From Phycisphaeraceae bacterium (GTDB lineage Bacteria > Planctomycetota > Phycisphaerae > Phycisphaerales > SM1A02): 64,000 nt of DNA. Positions 9,624 to 19,269 of the stretch are shown here, in pieces (position 1 is the stretch's first letter; every line of letters begins with the position of its first letter). Location of the stretch: positions 186,001-250,000 of the forward strand of contig JAHBWZ010000001.1 of NCBI GenBank assembly GCA_019636755.1, read 5' to 3'. A program made the translations under genes and the position numbers. The notes below the pieces were generated by a model. The model was not told the DNA's origin. It saw only the letters and a program-made list of their open reading frames with translations, and ran no database searches.

Positions 9624-9665
9624 CAGTCACGCCGGGAGCCGCTCCCGGCGTGACTGTGCTTTCCC
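9624..9665 (+). terminator. Strong terminator between convergent HU-like gene and metH
   Basis: CAGTCACGCCGGGAGC (9624-9639) and GCTCCCGGCGTGACTG (9641-9656) are perfect complements, giving a stem of 14 bp or more, followed by TGCTTTCCCC. It follows the HU-like gene and lies 33 bp from the metH stop on the other strand, so it may serve both. Confidence 0.8.
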
Positions 9666-9697
9666 CGCATGACACGGCGGCGCACCTGCCGCCATGG

Positions 9698-12600
9698 TCA
9701 GACGCTGAAGTACCTGGCGTCCGGGTGGTGCACCACGATCGCGCTCGTTGACTGTTCCGGATCGATCTGCCAGTTCTCCGTCAGCGAGCAGCCGATCCGA
9801 TCGGGCGCGAGCAGCCTGAAGAGTTTCTCCTGATCCTGCATGTCCGGGCACGCGGGATAGCCGAACGAATACCGGCTGCCCTGATACTGCTGCGTGAAGA
9901 GCCGGCGGATGTCCGGCGCGTCCGCGTTGCCGATGCCGAGTTCGGCGCGCATGCGCTTGTGCCAGAGTTCCGCAAGGGCTTCCGCAGTCTCCACGGCAAG
10001 GCCATGCAGGAAGAGGTACTCCGTGAAGTCACCGGACTCGAAGAGCGACCGCGCGACCTCGGTGGCGCGCGGCCCCACCGTGACGCACTGCATCCCCAGG
10101 ACATCGCGGATCGGCCCGTCGGGCCCGGGCTCATCCCCGCGGAAGAAGTCGCTGATGCAGAGGTGACGCCCGCCCTTCTGCCTGGGGAAGGTGAATCGCT
10201 CGACCGGCTGCGCCGGGTCCGCCGGATCGCAGACCACCAGGTCATCGCCCTCCGAGTAGCACGGAAACCAGCCGTAGACGACCTGCGGCTGCAGGATCCG
10301 CTGGTCACGGCAGGAGTCGCAGAGCCGGGCGAAGACCGGGTCCGCCTTCTCCTCCAGGAGCCGCGCGTAGGCATCGTCGTCGAGGCTTCCCTTGCGGAAC
10401 TGCCACTGTCCCCGATACAGCGCGATGCGATTGATGAATGGGTAGACCTGCGCGAGGTCGATCGCCGACACCAGCCGCGTCCCGAGGAAGGGTGGCCTCG
10501 GCGGCGCGTCCACGGGACGGATCTCCGATCGCACCCGGCTGGCCGTGGCCGTCGCCCGCCCGGCCGCGACCCGTTCCCGCACCGCGCGCGTCCGTTCCAG
10601 CGCCGCCGACCTCGACTCGATCCGCGCCTCGATCTCCGTCTCCAGGCGTTCCCTGCCGCCGCTCGAGATGGCCTCCATCAGTCGCAGGCCTTCGAAGGCG
10701 TCGCCGCCGAAATACACACCAGGCGCATAGAGCGGCCGGAGCGCCGAGTCGCAGTAGTGCCGTGAGAGCGCCGCGCCTCCCAGCAGCACCGGGACGGCAA
10801 GCCCTTCACTGGCGAACTCGCGCAGGTTCTCCTCCATCACGTTGACGGACTTGACGAGCAGGCCGGACAGTCCGATGGCATCGGCCCCGGTCTCCCGCAG
10901 GGCTGCGATGATCGCGGATGACGGCTGCTTGATCCCGAGGTTATGAACACGGAATCCGTTGTTCGAAAGGATGATGTCCACCAGGTTCTTCCCGATGTCG
11001 TGTACATCGCCCTTCACGGTGGCCAGCACGATCGAGCCACGGGTCGAGCCTTCGCGCCGCTCCATGTGCGGCTCCAGGTGACCCACGGCCATCTTCATGA
11101 CCTCGGCACTCTGCAGCACGAACGGGAGCTGCATGCGGCCCGCGCCGAAGAGTTCACCCACGGTCCGCATGCCGTCGAGCAGGTGATCATTGATGATCTC
11201 CAGGGCCGGCCAGCGATCCAGTGCCTCATCCAGCGTCGCGGTGAGATCGCGCTTCTCTCCGTCGATGATGTGCCGGCGCAGCCGCTCCGGAAGCGGCAGC
11301 GACGCGGAGAGCGTCGGACGTCCGGACGCGGACTCGGACTCCGCGCCGGCGAACAGGTCAATGAAGACCTGCAGGGGGTCGGTTACGACGGACCCGTCGC
11401 GCAGCACGACCGGTTCCGCGGGGGCACGGTCGTACAGCAGGTCGAGCGCCCGCGCCCATCGCTCCGGGTCGATCCGCGACGCGGGCAGGATCTTCGAGAC
11501 ATGCAGGATCGCGCTGGTCAGACCGGCCGCGACGAGTTCATTCAGGAACGCGCTGTTGAGCACGACCCGTGCCGCCGGACTCAGTCCGAAGCTGACGTTC
11601 GAGAGCCCGCAGGTGACCTGGCACTCCGGGAACCGCGCCGCGATGAGACGCGTTCCCTCGATCGTCTCCAGGGCGCTTCGACGGTCCTTCTCCATGCCGG
11701 TCGAGACCGGGAGGACCAGCGGATCGAAGAACAGGTCCTCCGGCCGCAGGCCGTGCCGGTGAACCGCCAGGTCGTGCATGCGCACCGCGATCTCCAGCTT
11801 GCGCGCCGCGGTCCGCGCCATCGCTTCCTCCGGATCCTCGTCGATGCAGCCGAGAACGAGCGCGGCACCGTAGCGCCGCGCGAGTCCGCACATCACCGCG
11901 AATCGCTCCTCGCCTTCCTCCAGGTTCGCCGAGTTGATGATGCAGCGACCGCCGGCCCGGACGAGACCGGCCTCGATCGTCGCCGGCTGTGTCGAGTCCA
12001 GCATGATCGGCACGTTGACCTGCCGGACGATCCTCGCGACGATGTCCCCCATGTCGCGCGGATTGTCGCGCCCCGCGTAGTCGACGTTGATGTCGATGAC
12101 ATGCGACCCCTCGCGGGTCATGTCCCGCGCGAGCGTGACGATCTCGTCCCACTTCTCCTCCTCGAGGAGCCGCTTGAAGAGCCGGGACCCGGATGCATTC
12201 GTGCGCTCACCGATGTTGAGAGTCGAGGCATCCTGCCGGAACTCCACCGGCGCGTAGAGCGACGTACAGGCCGGCGGCTGCGGCGCCCGATCGATGCGCA
12301 CCGTCGGGCGATCGCCCACGCACTCGACCAGGGCGGCGATGTGCGCCGGGGTCGTTCCGCAGCAGCCTCCGACGACGGTGACGCCGCAGGTGTCGACGAA
12401 CTCGCGCATCTTCGACGCGAACGGTGCAGGCGCGAGCGGATACTCGGTCCGTCCGTCGACCAGGGCGGGCAGGCCCGCGTTCGGCACGACGGAGACCGGC
12501 CGATCCCAGTGGCGACCGAGCCATCGGACATGCCCGGCCATTTCCGCCGGCCCGGTGGCGCAGTTGAGTCCGAGCGACGCGATCGGAAACGGCCGGAGCG

Positions 12601-13240
12601 CGGCCGCGGCGGCCGCGATCTCCGTGCCGAGCAGCATGGTCCCGGTCGTCTCGATCGTGACCTGGACCATGATCGGAACGTCCGCCGGGTCCAGGTTCCG
12701 CTCGCGCAGGACATCGAGGCATGCGCACACGGCGCACTTCACCTGCAGCAGGTCCTGGCTTGTCTCGATCAGAAACGCATCGGCCCCGCCGTCCAGGAGT
12801 CCGCGCGCCTGCTCGGCGTAGCTCGCCAGCATGGACGCGAAGTCCGTCTGTCCCAGCGTGATCAGGCGCGTGCCCGGCCCCATGGAGCCGAGCACGAACC
12901 GCGGCCGATCGCGCGTGGCCTGCCGGTCGCATGCGGCGCGGGCGAGTTCGGCGGCCAGCCGGTTGATCTCGCGGGTGCGGGCTTCCAGGCCGAACTCGGC
13001 CAGGACCAGCTGGTTGGCCCCGAAGGTGTTCGTCTCGACGGCGTCAGCGCCGGCCGCGAGATAGGCATCGTGGATCGACGTGACCACGTCCGGGCGGCTG
13101 AGGACCAGGATCTCCGTGCAGTTCTCGCAGCCCAGGTAGTCCCGATCGACCTCGAGAGGGAACGCGTGGACCATCGTGCCCATGGCGCCGTCAAGCACGA
13201 GGACCCGCTGGCCGAGAATCCGGGGGAGAAGACTCCGCAT
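9698..13240 (-). CDS. metH: Cobalamin-dependent methionine synthase
   Basis: The protein has 1180 residues, close to the usual 1200-1250, and all four modules are present. The homocysteine domain shows LDGAMGTM and the zinc cysteines in LNCATGP and GGCCGTTP. The folate domain follows (LNIGERTNASGS, VPIMLDST). The cobalamin module carries DVHDIGKN near residue 745, whose His is the lower cobalt ligand, and GLSGLLVKS. The C-terminal activation domain has FPRQKGGRHLCISDFF and GSRYSFGYPACPD, the S-adenosylmethionine-binding region. It moves a methyl group from methyltetrahydrofolate to homocysteine. A -10-like TAGACT sits 6 bp before the ATG and a 30-bp inverted repeat just beyond it. The 159-bp gap to the divergent gene has no room for a full cobalamin riboswitch. 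Confidence 0.95.
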   Translation of the reverse strand: MRSLLPRILGQRVLVLDGAMGTMVHAFPLEVDRDYLGCENCTEILVLSRPDVVTSIHDAYLAAGADAVETNTFGANQLVLAEFGLEARTREINRLAAELARAACDRQATRDRPRFVLGSMGPGTRLITLGQTDFASMLASYAEQARGLLDGGADAFLIETSQDLLQVKCAVCACLDVLRERNLDPADVPIMVQVTIETTGTMLLGTEIAAAAAALRPFPIASLGLNCATGPAEMAGHVRWLGRHWDRPVSVVPNAGLPALVDGRTEYPLAPAPFASKMREFVDTCGVTVVGGCCGTTPAHIAALVECVGDRPTVRIDRAPQPPACTSLYAPVEFRQDASTLNIGERTNASGSRLFKRLLEEEKWDEIVTLARDMTREGSHVIDINVDYAGRDNPRDMGDIVARIVRQVNVPIMLDSTQPATIEAGLVRAGGRCIINSANLEEGEERFAVMCGLARRYGAALVLGCIDEDPEEAMARTAARKLEIAVRMHDLAVHRHGLRPEDLFFDPLVLPVSTGMEKDRRSALETIEGTRLIAARFPECQVTCGLSNVSFGLSPAARVVLNSAFLNELVAAGLTSAILHVSKILPASRIDPERWARALDLLYDRAPAEPVVLRDGSVVTDPLQVFIDLFAGAESESASGRPTLSASLPLPERLRRHIIDGEKRDLTATLDEALDRWPALEIINDHLLDGMRTVGELFGAGRMQLPFVLQSAEVMKMAVGHLEPHMERREGSTRGSIVLATVKGDVHDIGKNLVDIILSNNGFRVHNLGIKQPSSAIIAALRETGADAIGLSGLLVKSVNVMEENLREFASEGLAVPVLLGGAALSRHYCDSALRPLYAPGVYFGGDAFEGLRLMEAISSGGRERLETEIEARIESRSAALERTRAVRERVAAGRATATASRVRSEIRPVDAPPRPPFLGTRLVSAIDLAQVYPFINRIALYRGQWQFRKGSLDDDAYARLLEEKADPVFARLCDSCRDQRILQPQVVYGWFPCYSEGDDLVVCDPADPAQPVERFTFPRQKGGRHLCISDFFRGDEPGPDGPIRDVLGMQCVTVGPRATEVARSLFESGDFTEYLFLHGLAVETAEALAELWHKRMRAELGIGNADAPDIRRLFTQQYQGSRYSFGYPACPDMQDQEKLFRLLAPDRIGCSLTENWQIDPEQSTSAIVVHHPDARYFSV

Positions 13241-13246
13241 GGCTGG

Positions 13247-13252
13247 AGTCTA
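13247..13252 (-). promoter_or_regulatory. -10-like TAGACT, 6 nt before the metH ATG
   Basis: On the minus strand TAGACT (13252-13247) is followed by six bases and then the ATG at 13240. Transcription would begin at or beside the A of ATG, giving a leaderless message. The same spacing is seen before mgtE, imuA and the sigma gene at 57112. Confidence 0.5.
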
Positions 13253-13270
13253 CCGCGCCTCGGCTGGACT

Positions 13271-13300
13271 TTCACCCGTTCATCCGGATGAACGGATGAA
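13271..13300. promoter_or_regulatory. 30-bp inverted repeat, probable operator of metH
   Basis: The left arm TTCACCCGTTCATCC and right arm GGATGAACGGATGAA are complementary with a single mismatch in 15 pairs; the central 20 bp (13276-13295) is a perfect palindrome. It can also be read as four 8-bp half-sites of the type TTCATCCG. It overlaps the position where the -35 of the metH promoter would lie. A dimeric or tetrameric regulator of methionine metabolism is the likely ligand, but which one is not shown. Confidence 0.6.
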
Positions 13301-13399
13301 GCAGTCCTTCGCCCCCGCCGGTCTCCGGAGGCAATCCGGCCGGCACCCGGGCCGTATGATCCGGGCTTCCCGACCGCCAGACGCCCTGAGAACGACGCC

Positions 13400-14275
13400 A
13401 TGCCACAGAGACCTGCCGCCGCTGTCCTCGCCCTCGCCCTCGTGTCCGGTCCCGCCGCCCTGTGCGTCGCTCAGGACAGTCCGCCGGCCCCGCCGTCGCC
13501 CCCCGCGATCACGGCACCCGTCGTGCTTCCGCCCGCGGGGGCGATCCTGGCACGGGCCGTCGAGGCCATGGGCGGTCGCGATAAGGTCAGTCGCGTCAAG
13601 GACATGCACCTGCTCGTCACCGTCGCCATGGGGCAGCGCGACCTGGAGATGGAGATGTGGGCCTCGGGCTCGGACAAGCTCCTGATCCGCCAGCCCATTC
13701 CGCAGATGGCGGGCTCGGAGATCCGGATCGGCCGCAATGGTGCGGTCTGCTGGATCGAGGCACCGGTCGCCGGGGTCCGCGCGGCGGAGCCGTCGTCGAT
13801 CGAGCAGTTCGCCCAGTTCGCCGTGGCGCACCGGACCCTTCTGCGGCTCTCAGAGGACTATCGCAGCGCCGAGACGACGGGCGAGGAGACGTTCGACGAC
13901 CGCGCCTGCTTCGTGGTGCGATTCACGGACCCGACACCCGACTCGCCCGCGGTCGAGACCCCTGACATCTCCGTGCTCTTCGTGGCGCGGACCGGGCTCC
14001 CGATCGTCCTGCGCCGCCCGGTCGAGGACCGCGGCATGGTGACGCTGCAGGAGGTCATCTTCTCGGGCTGGGATTCATTCGGCGACCTCCGGCTCTTTCG
14101 AGAGATGGAGGTCCGGTCGCGGAACCGGAACCAGCGCCTCACGTTCGAGAAGATCACGTTCGATCCGGTCGACCAGTCGCTCTTCGACATCCCGCCGCAA
14201 CTCGTCGTTCCGTCCGAAGGCAGTGCGCCGGCACCGCCCGGCGCAGTCCGGGAGACGCCCCCGGCCAGGGAATAA
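13400..14275 (+). CDS. Exported LolA-like protein, paralogue 1
   Basis: The protein has 291 residues. A signal peptide (AAVLALALVSGPAALCVAQ) is followed by a short Pro-rich linker and then ARAVEAMGGRDKVSRVKDM, a helix-strand start often seen in LolA/LolB-fold outer-membrane lipoprotein-carrier relatives. Strands follow, for example MEMWASGSDKLLIRQPIP and DISVLFVARTGLPIVLRR, ending FDIPPQLVVP. The fold call rests on overall pattern, not catalytic residues. The next gene has a related layout and an ABC exporter follows, so lipid or lipoprotein transport is a reasonable guess. TATGAT at 13355-13360 may be its -10. Confidence 0.55.
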   Translation: MPQRPAAAVLALALVSGPAALCVAQDSPPAPPSPPAITAPVVLPPAGAILARAVEAMGGRDKVSRVKDMHLLVTVAMGQRDLEMEMWASGSDKLLIRQPIPQMAGSEIRIGRNGAVCWIEAPVAGVRAAEPSSIEQFAQFAVAHRTLLRLSEDYRSAETTGEETFDDRACFVVRFTDPTPDSPAVETPDISVLFVARTGLPIVLRRPVEDRGMVTLQEVIFSGWDSFGDLRLFREMEVRSRNRNQRLTFEKITFDPVDQSLFDIPPQLVVPSEGSAPAPPGAVRETPPARE

Positions 14276-14357
14276 TCCGGAGAGCCCGGCCGTTCGCCCG
14301 GCCGCTGTCGCCGTGTCCATCGCCCTCACGCCCCCATCAACGGAAGCAGGCAGAGTC

Positions 14358-15296
14358 ATGCGAGCCCGCCCTCTCACCACGTTCACCACGCGTCTCGCGG
14401 CTCTGGCGACGGCGCCGCTTCTGGGCCTGACGTCGCTCCCCGCCGCGGCGCAGGAGGCCGGCAGGCAGTCGACGGAATCCAGCCCCGAACCGGTGTCGGT
14501 CTTCTCCGTCCTTTCCCGCAGTCGCAGCGCGTTCGGGAGCCCCGCGGCGATCGAATCTCTGCATGCCGGGGAGATTCAGTACACCGTCGCCACGTCGGTT
14601 TCCGGCGGCGAACCCAGGGTCTGGAGCGCGACGGCCTGGTTTGCGGGCCTCGACCGTCTCCGGCATGTCGAGACCCGGGGCGAACGTGAGTTCATCATCG
14701 CCCGGAACGGCGAGTTCGCCTGGACCGTGCTCAACGCGGACCTGTCGCGGCGCGTCGGCGTCGATCGCGCGGAGGCGTACGGCGCCTTCGCCCGGATGCA
14801 CCGTGGCCTGGCCGAACTCGACAGTCGATTCCAGTCGTTCGAGTTCGCCGGGTTCGTGGATGTCGACGGCGAAGCCTGTGCCCGACTCCGGCTCCGCGGC
14901 GCCACGGAGGGACCGCCCGAGGATCGTGCGGGAACCTTCCATGCCCTCTTCAGTTCGAAGTCCGGCCGGATCGTCGGCATCGAAACGCCGCCGGATCGGA
15001 CGACCGGAGAACCGGGCATCATCCGCTTCGAAGCATGGACGCAGTTCGGAGACCTGATGCTGCCGGCGAAGATCCGGACCCGGCGCGGCACGACCGAGAC
15101 GGTGCAGACGATTACCGCCTTCACACCGGGCGAGCCCGATGCCTCCCGCTTCGAGGTGCCCGAGTCCGTCCGCAGCCAGCCGGCCCCGTTGTCGCGCGGC
15201 GGCCGCCCGGGAGACCTGGGGGCCGGAGGCACCGGAGGCGGCGCCGGCACCGGTGCACCGCCCGCAGGCGGCGGGACGGGAACCGGCGGCGGATGA
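14358..15296 (+). CDS. Exported LolA-like protein, paralogue 2, with Gly-rich tail
   Basis: From ATG 14358 the protein has 312 residues. A signal peptide ends near LTSLPAAAQEA. The body parallels the preceding gene: SRSAFGSPAAIESLHAGEIQ, ATAWFAGLDRLRHVETRG, FHALFSSKSGRIVGIETPP, FEVPESVRSQP. The last 35 or so residues are Gly/Ala/Pro-rich (GAGGTGGGAGTGAPPAGGG), like the tail of the pseudopilin at 23712-24803. The exact role is unknown. It lies 82 bp after its paralogue and 81 bp before the ABC ATPase, so the four genes may form one unit. Confidence 0.6.
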   Translation: MRARPLTTFTTRLAALATAPLLGLTSLPAAAQEAGRQSTESSPEPVSVFSVLSRSRSAFGSPAAIESLHAGEIQYTVATSVSGGEPRVWSATAWFAGLDRLRHVETRGEREFIIARNGEFAWTVLNADLSRRVGVDRAEAYGAFARMHRGLAELDSRFQSFEFAGFVDVDGEACARLRLRGATEGPPEDRAGTFHALFSSKSGRIVGIETPPDRTTGEPGIIRFEAWTQFGDLMLPAKIRTRRGTTETVQTITAFTPGEPDASRFEVPESVRSQPAPLSRGGRPGDLGAGGTGGGAGTGAPPAGGGTGTGGG

Positions 15297-15377
15297 GCAA
15301 CCCGGAACACGGCCACCGGCGCGCCCGAAGTCCGGGATGATCCGACCGGTCCCACGCTGCACACGGCCCGCACACAC

Positions 15378-16331
15378 ATGGTGACAACCGCGGTCGAGAT
15401 CTCCGGGGTCAGCAAGTCATTCCGCAGCACGCACGCGGTTCATGAACTCGACCTGGCCGTTCCCGAGGGAGCCCTCTGCGGCTTCCTCGGGCCGAACGGC
15501 GCCGGGAAGAGCACGACGATCCGCATGATCATGTCGATCATCCTCCCGGACCGCGGCGCGATCCGCGTTCTGGGAGGCGCGGCACTTGCGCGCAAGGACC
15601 GCATCGGCTACCTGCCCGAGGAACGCGGGGTCTACCGCAAGATGCGCGTCGGTGAGTTCCTCGCCTACATCGCGCGGCTCAAGGGCGTTTCCGGGGCGGG
15701 ACTGAGGACACGGGTCCGGGCGTGGCTCGATCGCATCGAGCTCCCCGGCGTGGAACGCAAACGGTGCGAGGAACTCTCGAAGGGCATGCAGCAGAAGGTG
15801 CAGTTTCTTGCCGCCGTGATCCACGATCCGGACCTGCTGATCCTGGATGAGCCGTTCTCGGGCCTGGACCCCGTCAACGGCGAAGTGGTCAGCAGGCTGA
15901 TCCATGACCTGCATGAGGCCGGGAAGACCATCATCTTCTCGACCCACCTGCTCGATCAGGCCGAGACGATGTGCGACCGGATCTTCCTCATACACCGCGG
16001 TGTCAAGCTGCTGGACGACTCCATGGCGGAGATCCGCGCCCGGTTCGACCCGCGGGTGATCGTGGTAGAACCCGTCCGCGGGGCATCACTCCCGCCCGAC
16101 CTTGCCGTCCGCTGTCTGCCCCTCCATGGACGGGCCGGCGCCGGATGTGAATTGCGACTGCGTGACGAGGAGGATCCCCAGGCGGTACTCCGCGACATCG
16201 CCGGCCGTGTCCCGTTCCGCCGACTGGAGCTTCGACAGGTGAGCCTGCGCGACGTCTTCGTCCGCCTGGTGCGCCGGCACGAGGGCGAGGCCGCCGCCGC
16301 GGCCGCCGATCGGGAACTGATCGATGCGTAG
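15378..16331 (+). CDS. ABC transporter ATP-binding subunit (NatA-like)
   Basis: The protein has 317 residues. Walker A GPNGAGKST (near residue 43), the ABC signature ELSKGMQQKVQ and Walker B LLILDEPFSGLDP are intact, followed by the switch histidine in IFSTHLLDQAE. A C-terminal extension of about 100 residues resembles the DUF4162 region of NatA-type ATPases. It would power the membrane protein encoded next, whose ATG lies inside its last codons (8-bp overlap). NatAB-type exporters expel sodium or other small substrates; the substrate here is unknown. Confidence 0.88.
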   Translation: MVTTAVEISGVSKSFRSTHAVHELDLAVPEGALCGFLGPNGAGKSTTIRMIMSIILPDRGAIRVLGGAALARKDRIGYLPEERGVYRKMRVGEFLAYIARLKGVSGAGLRTRVRAWLDRIELPGVERKRCEELSKGMQQKVQFLAAVIHDPDLLILDEPFSGLDPVNGEVVSRLIHDLHEAGKTIIFSTHLLDQAETMCDRIFLIHRGVKLLDDSMAEIRARFDPRVIVVEPVRGASLPPDLAVRCLPLHGRAGAGCELRLRDEEDPQAVLRDIAGRVPFRRLELRQVSLRDVFVRLVRRHEGEAAAAAADRELIDA

Positions 16332-17697
16332 AGTCCTGGCGGTCGCCCGTCGCGAGTTCGTTCGAACCGTCCTGACGAAGGGCTTCATCATCGGCATCGT
16401 GGTCGTCCCGTTCCTGCTTCTCGGCGTGGGCGCGATCGCGGGCGTTCTGGCCGCGACCCAGCGCAAGGCGCCCCTGACCGGAACGGTCGCGCTTTCGACG
16501 ACGGATGACGCGCTCGCAGAGACCCTGGCCACCCTGCTGACCCCGGATTCGGTCCGGAGGAACGCGGAGGAGCGCGCTCGTGCGGCCCTGGATACCGCGA
16601 CCGGCGGAACCCTGACCGTCCCGGAGAACGGCGCGGCGCCCGGCGCGCCGGCGGCGCTGGCGGGCCCCTCCATCGGCACGATCACGATCGAGCGGATCGG
16701 TGACCCCGAGGCCGTGCCGCTCCGCGAGCGACTGCTCTACGGCGGACTGCTCGCGATCGTCTCGGTTCCCGATGCGTGTCTCGACCCCGACGCCTCCGAA
16801 CGCACTCGATTCCGACTTCTCGCGAATGCGTCGCTGGAGTCGGAGTACATCGGGATCGTCGAGCGCGCTGTGGCGGACGCGTGCGTGCGCGTGCGCCTTC
16901 GCCGGGCAGGCACGGATCATGCCACGGTCACGCGGCTCATCGCGCGTCCCGGCGCTGACACGGAGCGGCTGCTTGCCTCGGGCCGTGTCCGCACCGAGGA
17001 CTCCGCCTCCCGGATGCTCCGGCAGGTCGGCATCCCGCTCGGATTCGCCATCCTGCTCTGGATCGCGGCGATGGGGACGGGACAGAACCTGCTCATGGCC
17101 ACGATCGAGGAGAAGTCCAACCGCGTGATGGAGGTGCTGCTCTCCGCCGTCAGTCCGCTCCAGCTGCTGGCCGGCAAGATCGCGGGACAGTGCGGCGTGG
17201 GATTCATCATCGTCCTGGTCTACGGCGCGGCGGGCGTCGCGCTGCTCGTTCTCGCGGCCGCGGCGGATCTCCTTCGGCCGCTCGAACTGGCGGCCGTCCC
17301 GGTCTACTTCCTGCTCGCGTACCTGATGGTGGCCTCCCTCATGGTCGCCGTCGGGTCGGCGGTCTCCGACCTGCAGGAGGCCAACACGCTTCTCACGCCG
17401 GTCATGCTCGTGCTGATGGTCCCGCTCATGCTCCTCATCCCGCTGACGAGGGCGCCGAACGGCGTGCTCGCCACGATCCTCTCGTTCGTCCCGCCCGCAG
17501 GGCCGCTGGTGATGGTCCTCCGGATCACCGCCGAGGAGCCGGTCCCGCTGTGGCAGGTCCCGGCATCGATCGCATGGGCCGCGGTCTGCGTCGCCGCCCT
17601 GCTGTGGATGGCCGCACGCATCTTCCGCATCGGCGTCCTGATGACCGGCAAGCCGCCCTCCCCGATTGAACTGCTGCGGTGGATCCGTGCGTCCTGA
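16324..17697 (+). CDS. ABC-2 type transporter permease (NatB-like)
   Basis: The protein has 457 residues. An N-terminal helix (FIIGIVVVPFLLLGVGAIAG) is followed by a large extracytoplasmic domain (about 55-235), then a bundle of about five membrane helices from IPLGFAILLWIAAMGTGQN onward, including VMEVLLSAVSPLQLLAGKI, typical of ABC-2/NatB permeases. It pairs with the ATPase just upstream. The sequence EEKSNRVMEVLLSAVSP is the best family signature seen. Confidence 0.85.
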   Translation: MRRVLAVARREFVRTVLTKGFIIGIVVVPFLLLGVGAIAGVLAATQRKAPLTGTVALSTTDDALAETLATLLTPDSVRRNAEERARAALDTATGGTLTVPENGAAPGAPAALAGPSIGTITIERIGDPEAVPLRERLLYGGLLAIVSVPDACLDPDASERTRFRLLANASLESEYIGIVERAVADACVRVRLRRAGTDHATVTRLIARPGADTERLLASGRVRTEDSASRMLRQVGIPLGFAILLWIAAMGTGQNLLMATIEEKSNRVMEVLLSAVSPLQLLAGKIAGQCGVGFIIVLVYGAAGVALLVLAAAADLLRPLELAAVPVYFLLAYLMVASLMVAVGSAVSDLQEANTLLTPVMLVLMVPLMLLIPLTRAPNGVLATILSFVPPAGPLVMVLRITAEEPVPLWQVPASIAWAAVCVAALLWMAARIFRIGVLMTGKPPSPIELLRWIRAS

Positions 17698-17868
17698 CCC
17701 CCCGGCCGTCCCCGCGACTGCCGATCTCGTGGAAGGCGTCCGGAAACGTTCCACCTGCGGCACGGGATTTCCGATCTAGGAGCAGCATCGGCTGCCATAA
17801 GCACCACCCTCCCCGCGTTGGGAAGGATCTCCGGATCTCACTCCGGCCGAACCGCGGAGAACCCCGAC

Positions 17869-19203
17869 ATGCTTCACGCCTCCCGTTCATGTCTCCGAGC
17901 CCTCGTACTCACCGCCACCGCCATGGTGGCCCTGCCCGTGACCAGCCTGCCGGGCGGGCGGGAGGCGTGCGCGCAGTACGGCGGTGCAGCCGGGTTCGCC
18001 GAAGTGATGGCGCCGTACTACCTGCGCCGGGATCTCCGGATCTTCGAGGACGGGCTCGCGCTTGATGCGGCCCAGGCCTCGGTCATCGAGACACTGTTCT
18101 TCAACTACGAACAGGCACAGAGCACGGCGCGGGATGAGATGATGCAGGCGATCGAGGGGCTGCGGGACCGACTCGCTTCGCTGGAGCGGGAAGAGCAGGT
18201 CCGCATCATCTTCGAACCGTTCATCGCCATGGCGCGGAAGTGGGACGAAGGCCGCGAGCGGTTCCTCCAGGACGTCCGCGTCGTGCTGAACGAGGAGCAG
18301 AACCGTCAGTGGCCGGAGTTCCTCAAGCGACTCCGCCGCGAGAAGGAACTGCCCAAGGGGGAACTCTCCGGGGAGAGCGTCGACCTGATCCTCATCCTCA
18401 AGCAGCTCGGCATCAGTCCCGCGGTCGAGCGCCAGCTCCGTCCTGCGATCGCGGCGTATGCCGATGCCCTCGATGAAGCGCTGGCCCGCCGGGAGCGGCA
18501 GGCCAGGGACTCCCGCATCGCGCTGATGTCCTCGATGCGGGACGCGGATCACTCCACGTCGCTGCGGATCTACCGCGAACAGCTGGACCTCCGGACCAGG
18601 GTCCGCAATGTCAACGACGACTTCATCGAAGTCTTCGCCCTGGCGCTGCCCGAGGAACTCTCGGAGAAGTACCGCACCATGGCGCTGGAGCAGGCGTACT
18701 CCAAGGTTTTCAGGCCCAGCGCCGGATACCGCGTGCTGGAGGCGGCCACCCGACTGGAACTCGAGGAGGAACGCGCCGCCCGGGTCGCCGAACTCTTCGC
18801 GAGCTTCCTCGCCGAGTACAACTCGATCAACGGGCGATACCTGGAAGTGCTCCGCCGCTGGGAGCCGCGCGAGGCCGCGTTCAGGGCCGAACAGGCCGCG
18901 CTCCCCAGGGAGACGCATCGCGCCCCGATGGCGGACGACGCCCGCGCGGTCTTCACGGAGCGGGAGGAGATGACGCGCAGGTACATCAACATGCTGCAGG
19001 ACATGCTGACGCGTGAAGAGTTCCTCGACCTGCCGGGCGCCAGCCGATACTACCGCAGCCTCGAGAACACACCGCGCGCGTTCGGGACCGACCCTGCCGG
19101 AGCGGACGAAGCCGCCAAGCGGAAGGAGAAGGACCGGATGAACACGCCCGCCAGCCGACTCGGTTCCTCGCCGCCGGTCCCCCGTCCGTCCACGCCCCGC
19201 TGA
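17869..19203 (+). CDS. Exported coiled-coil protein of unknown function
   Basis: From ATG 17869 the protein has 444 residues. A signal peptide (LVLTATAMVALPVTSLPGG, then EACAQ) leads into a long, charged, almost wholly helical protein rich in Glu and Arg, for example YEQAQSTARDEMMQAIEGL and LELEEERAARVAELFASFL. No catalytic motif is visible. It lies 66 bp before gspE on the same strand, so it could be a periplasmic helper of the secretion system, but this rests on position only. The start was chosen at the signal peptide. Confidence 0.6.
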   Translation: MLHASRSCLRALVLTATAMVALPVTSLPGGREACAQYGGAAGFAEVMAPYYLRRDLRIFEDGLALDAAQASVIETLFFNYEQAQSTARDEMMQAIEGLRDRLASLEREEQVRIIFEPFIAMARKWDEGRERFLQDVRVVLNEEQNRQWPEFLKRLRREKELPKGELSGESVDLILILKQLGISPAVERQLRPAIAAYADALDEALARRERQARDSRIALMSSMRDADHSTSLRIYREQLDLRTRVRNVNDDFIEVFALALPEELSEKYRTMALEQAYSKVFRPSAGYRVLEAATRLELEEERAARVAELFASFLAEYNSINGRYLEVLRRWEPREAAFRAEQAALPRETHRAPMADDARAVFTEREEMTRRYINMLQDMLTREEFLDLPGASRYYRSLENTPRAFGTDPAGADEAAKRKEKDRMNTPASRLGSSPPVPRPSTPR

Positions 19204-19269
19204 GGCGCTTCCACGGTCGACTCCCCCGGTCCATTCGCGGCCATCGCAGCCGCTGAACCCGAATCCGCC

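Noticed and set aside
10943-13291. A 782-codon plus-strand open frame inside metH
   Set aside because: It is antisense to a complete MetH with all catalytic motifs and has no recognisable domain.
13241-13399. A cobalamin riboswitch upstream of metH
   Set aside because: The gap is only 159 bp, is shared with a divergent gene, contains a palindrome instead, and no B12-box-like sequence was seen.
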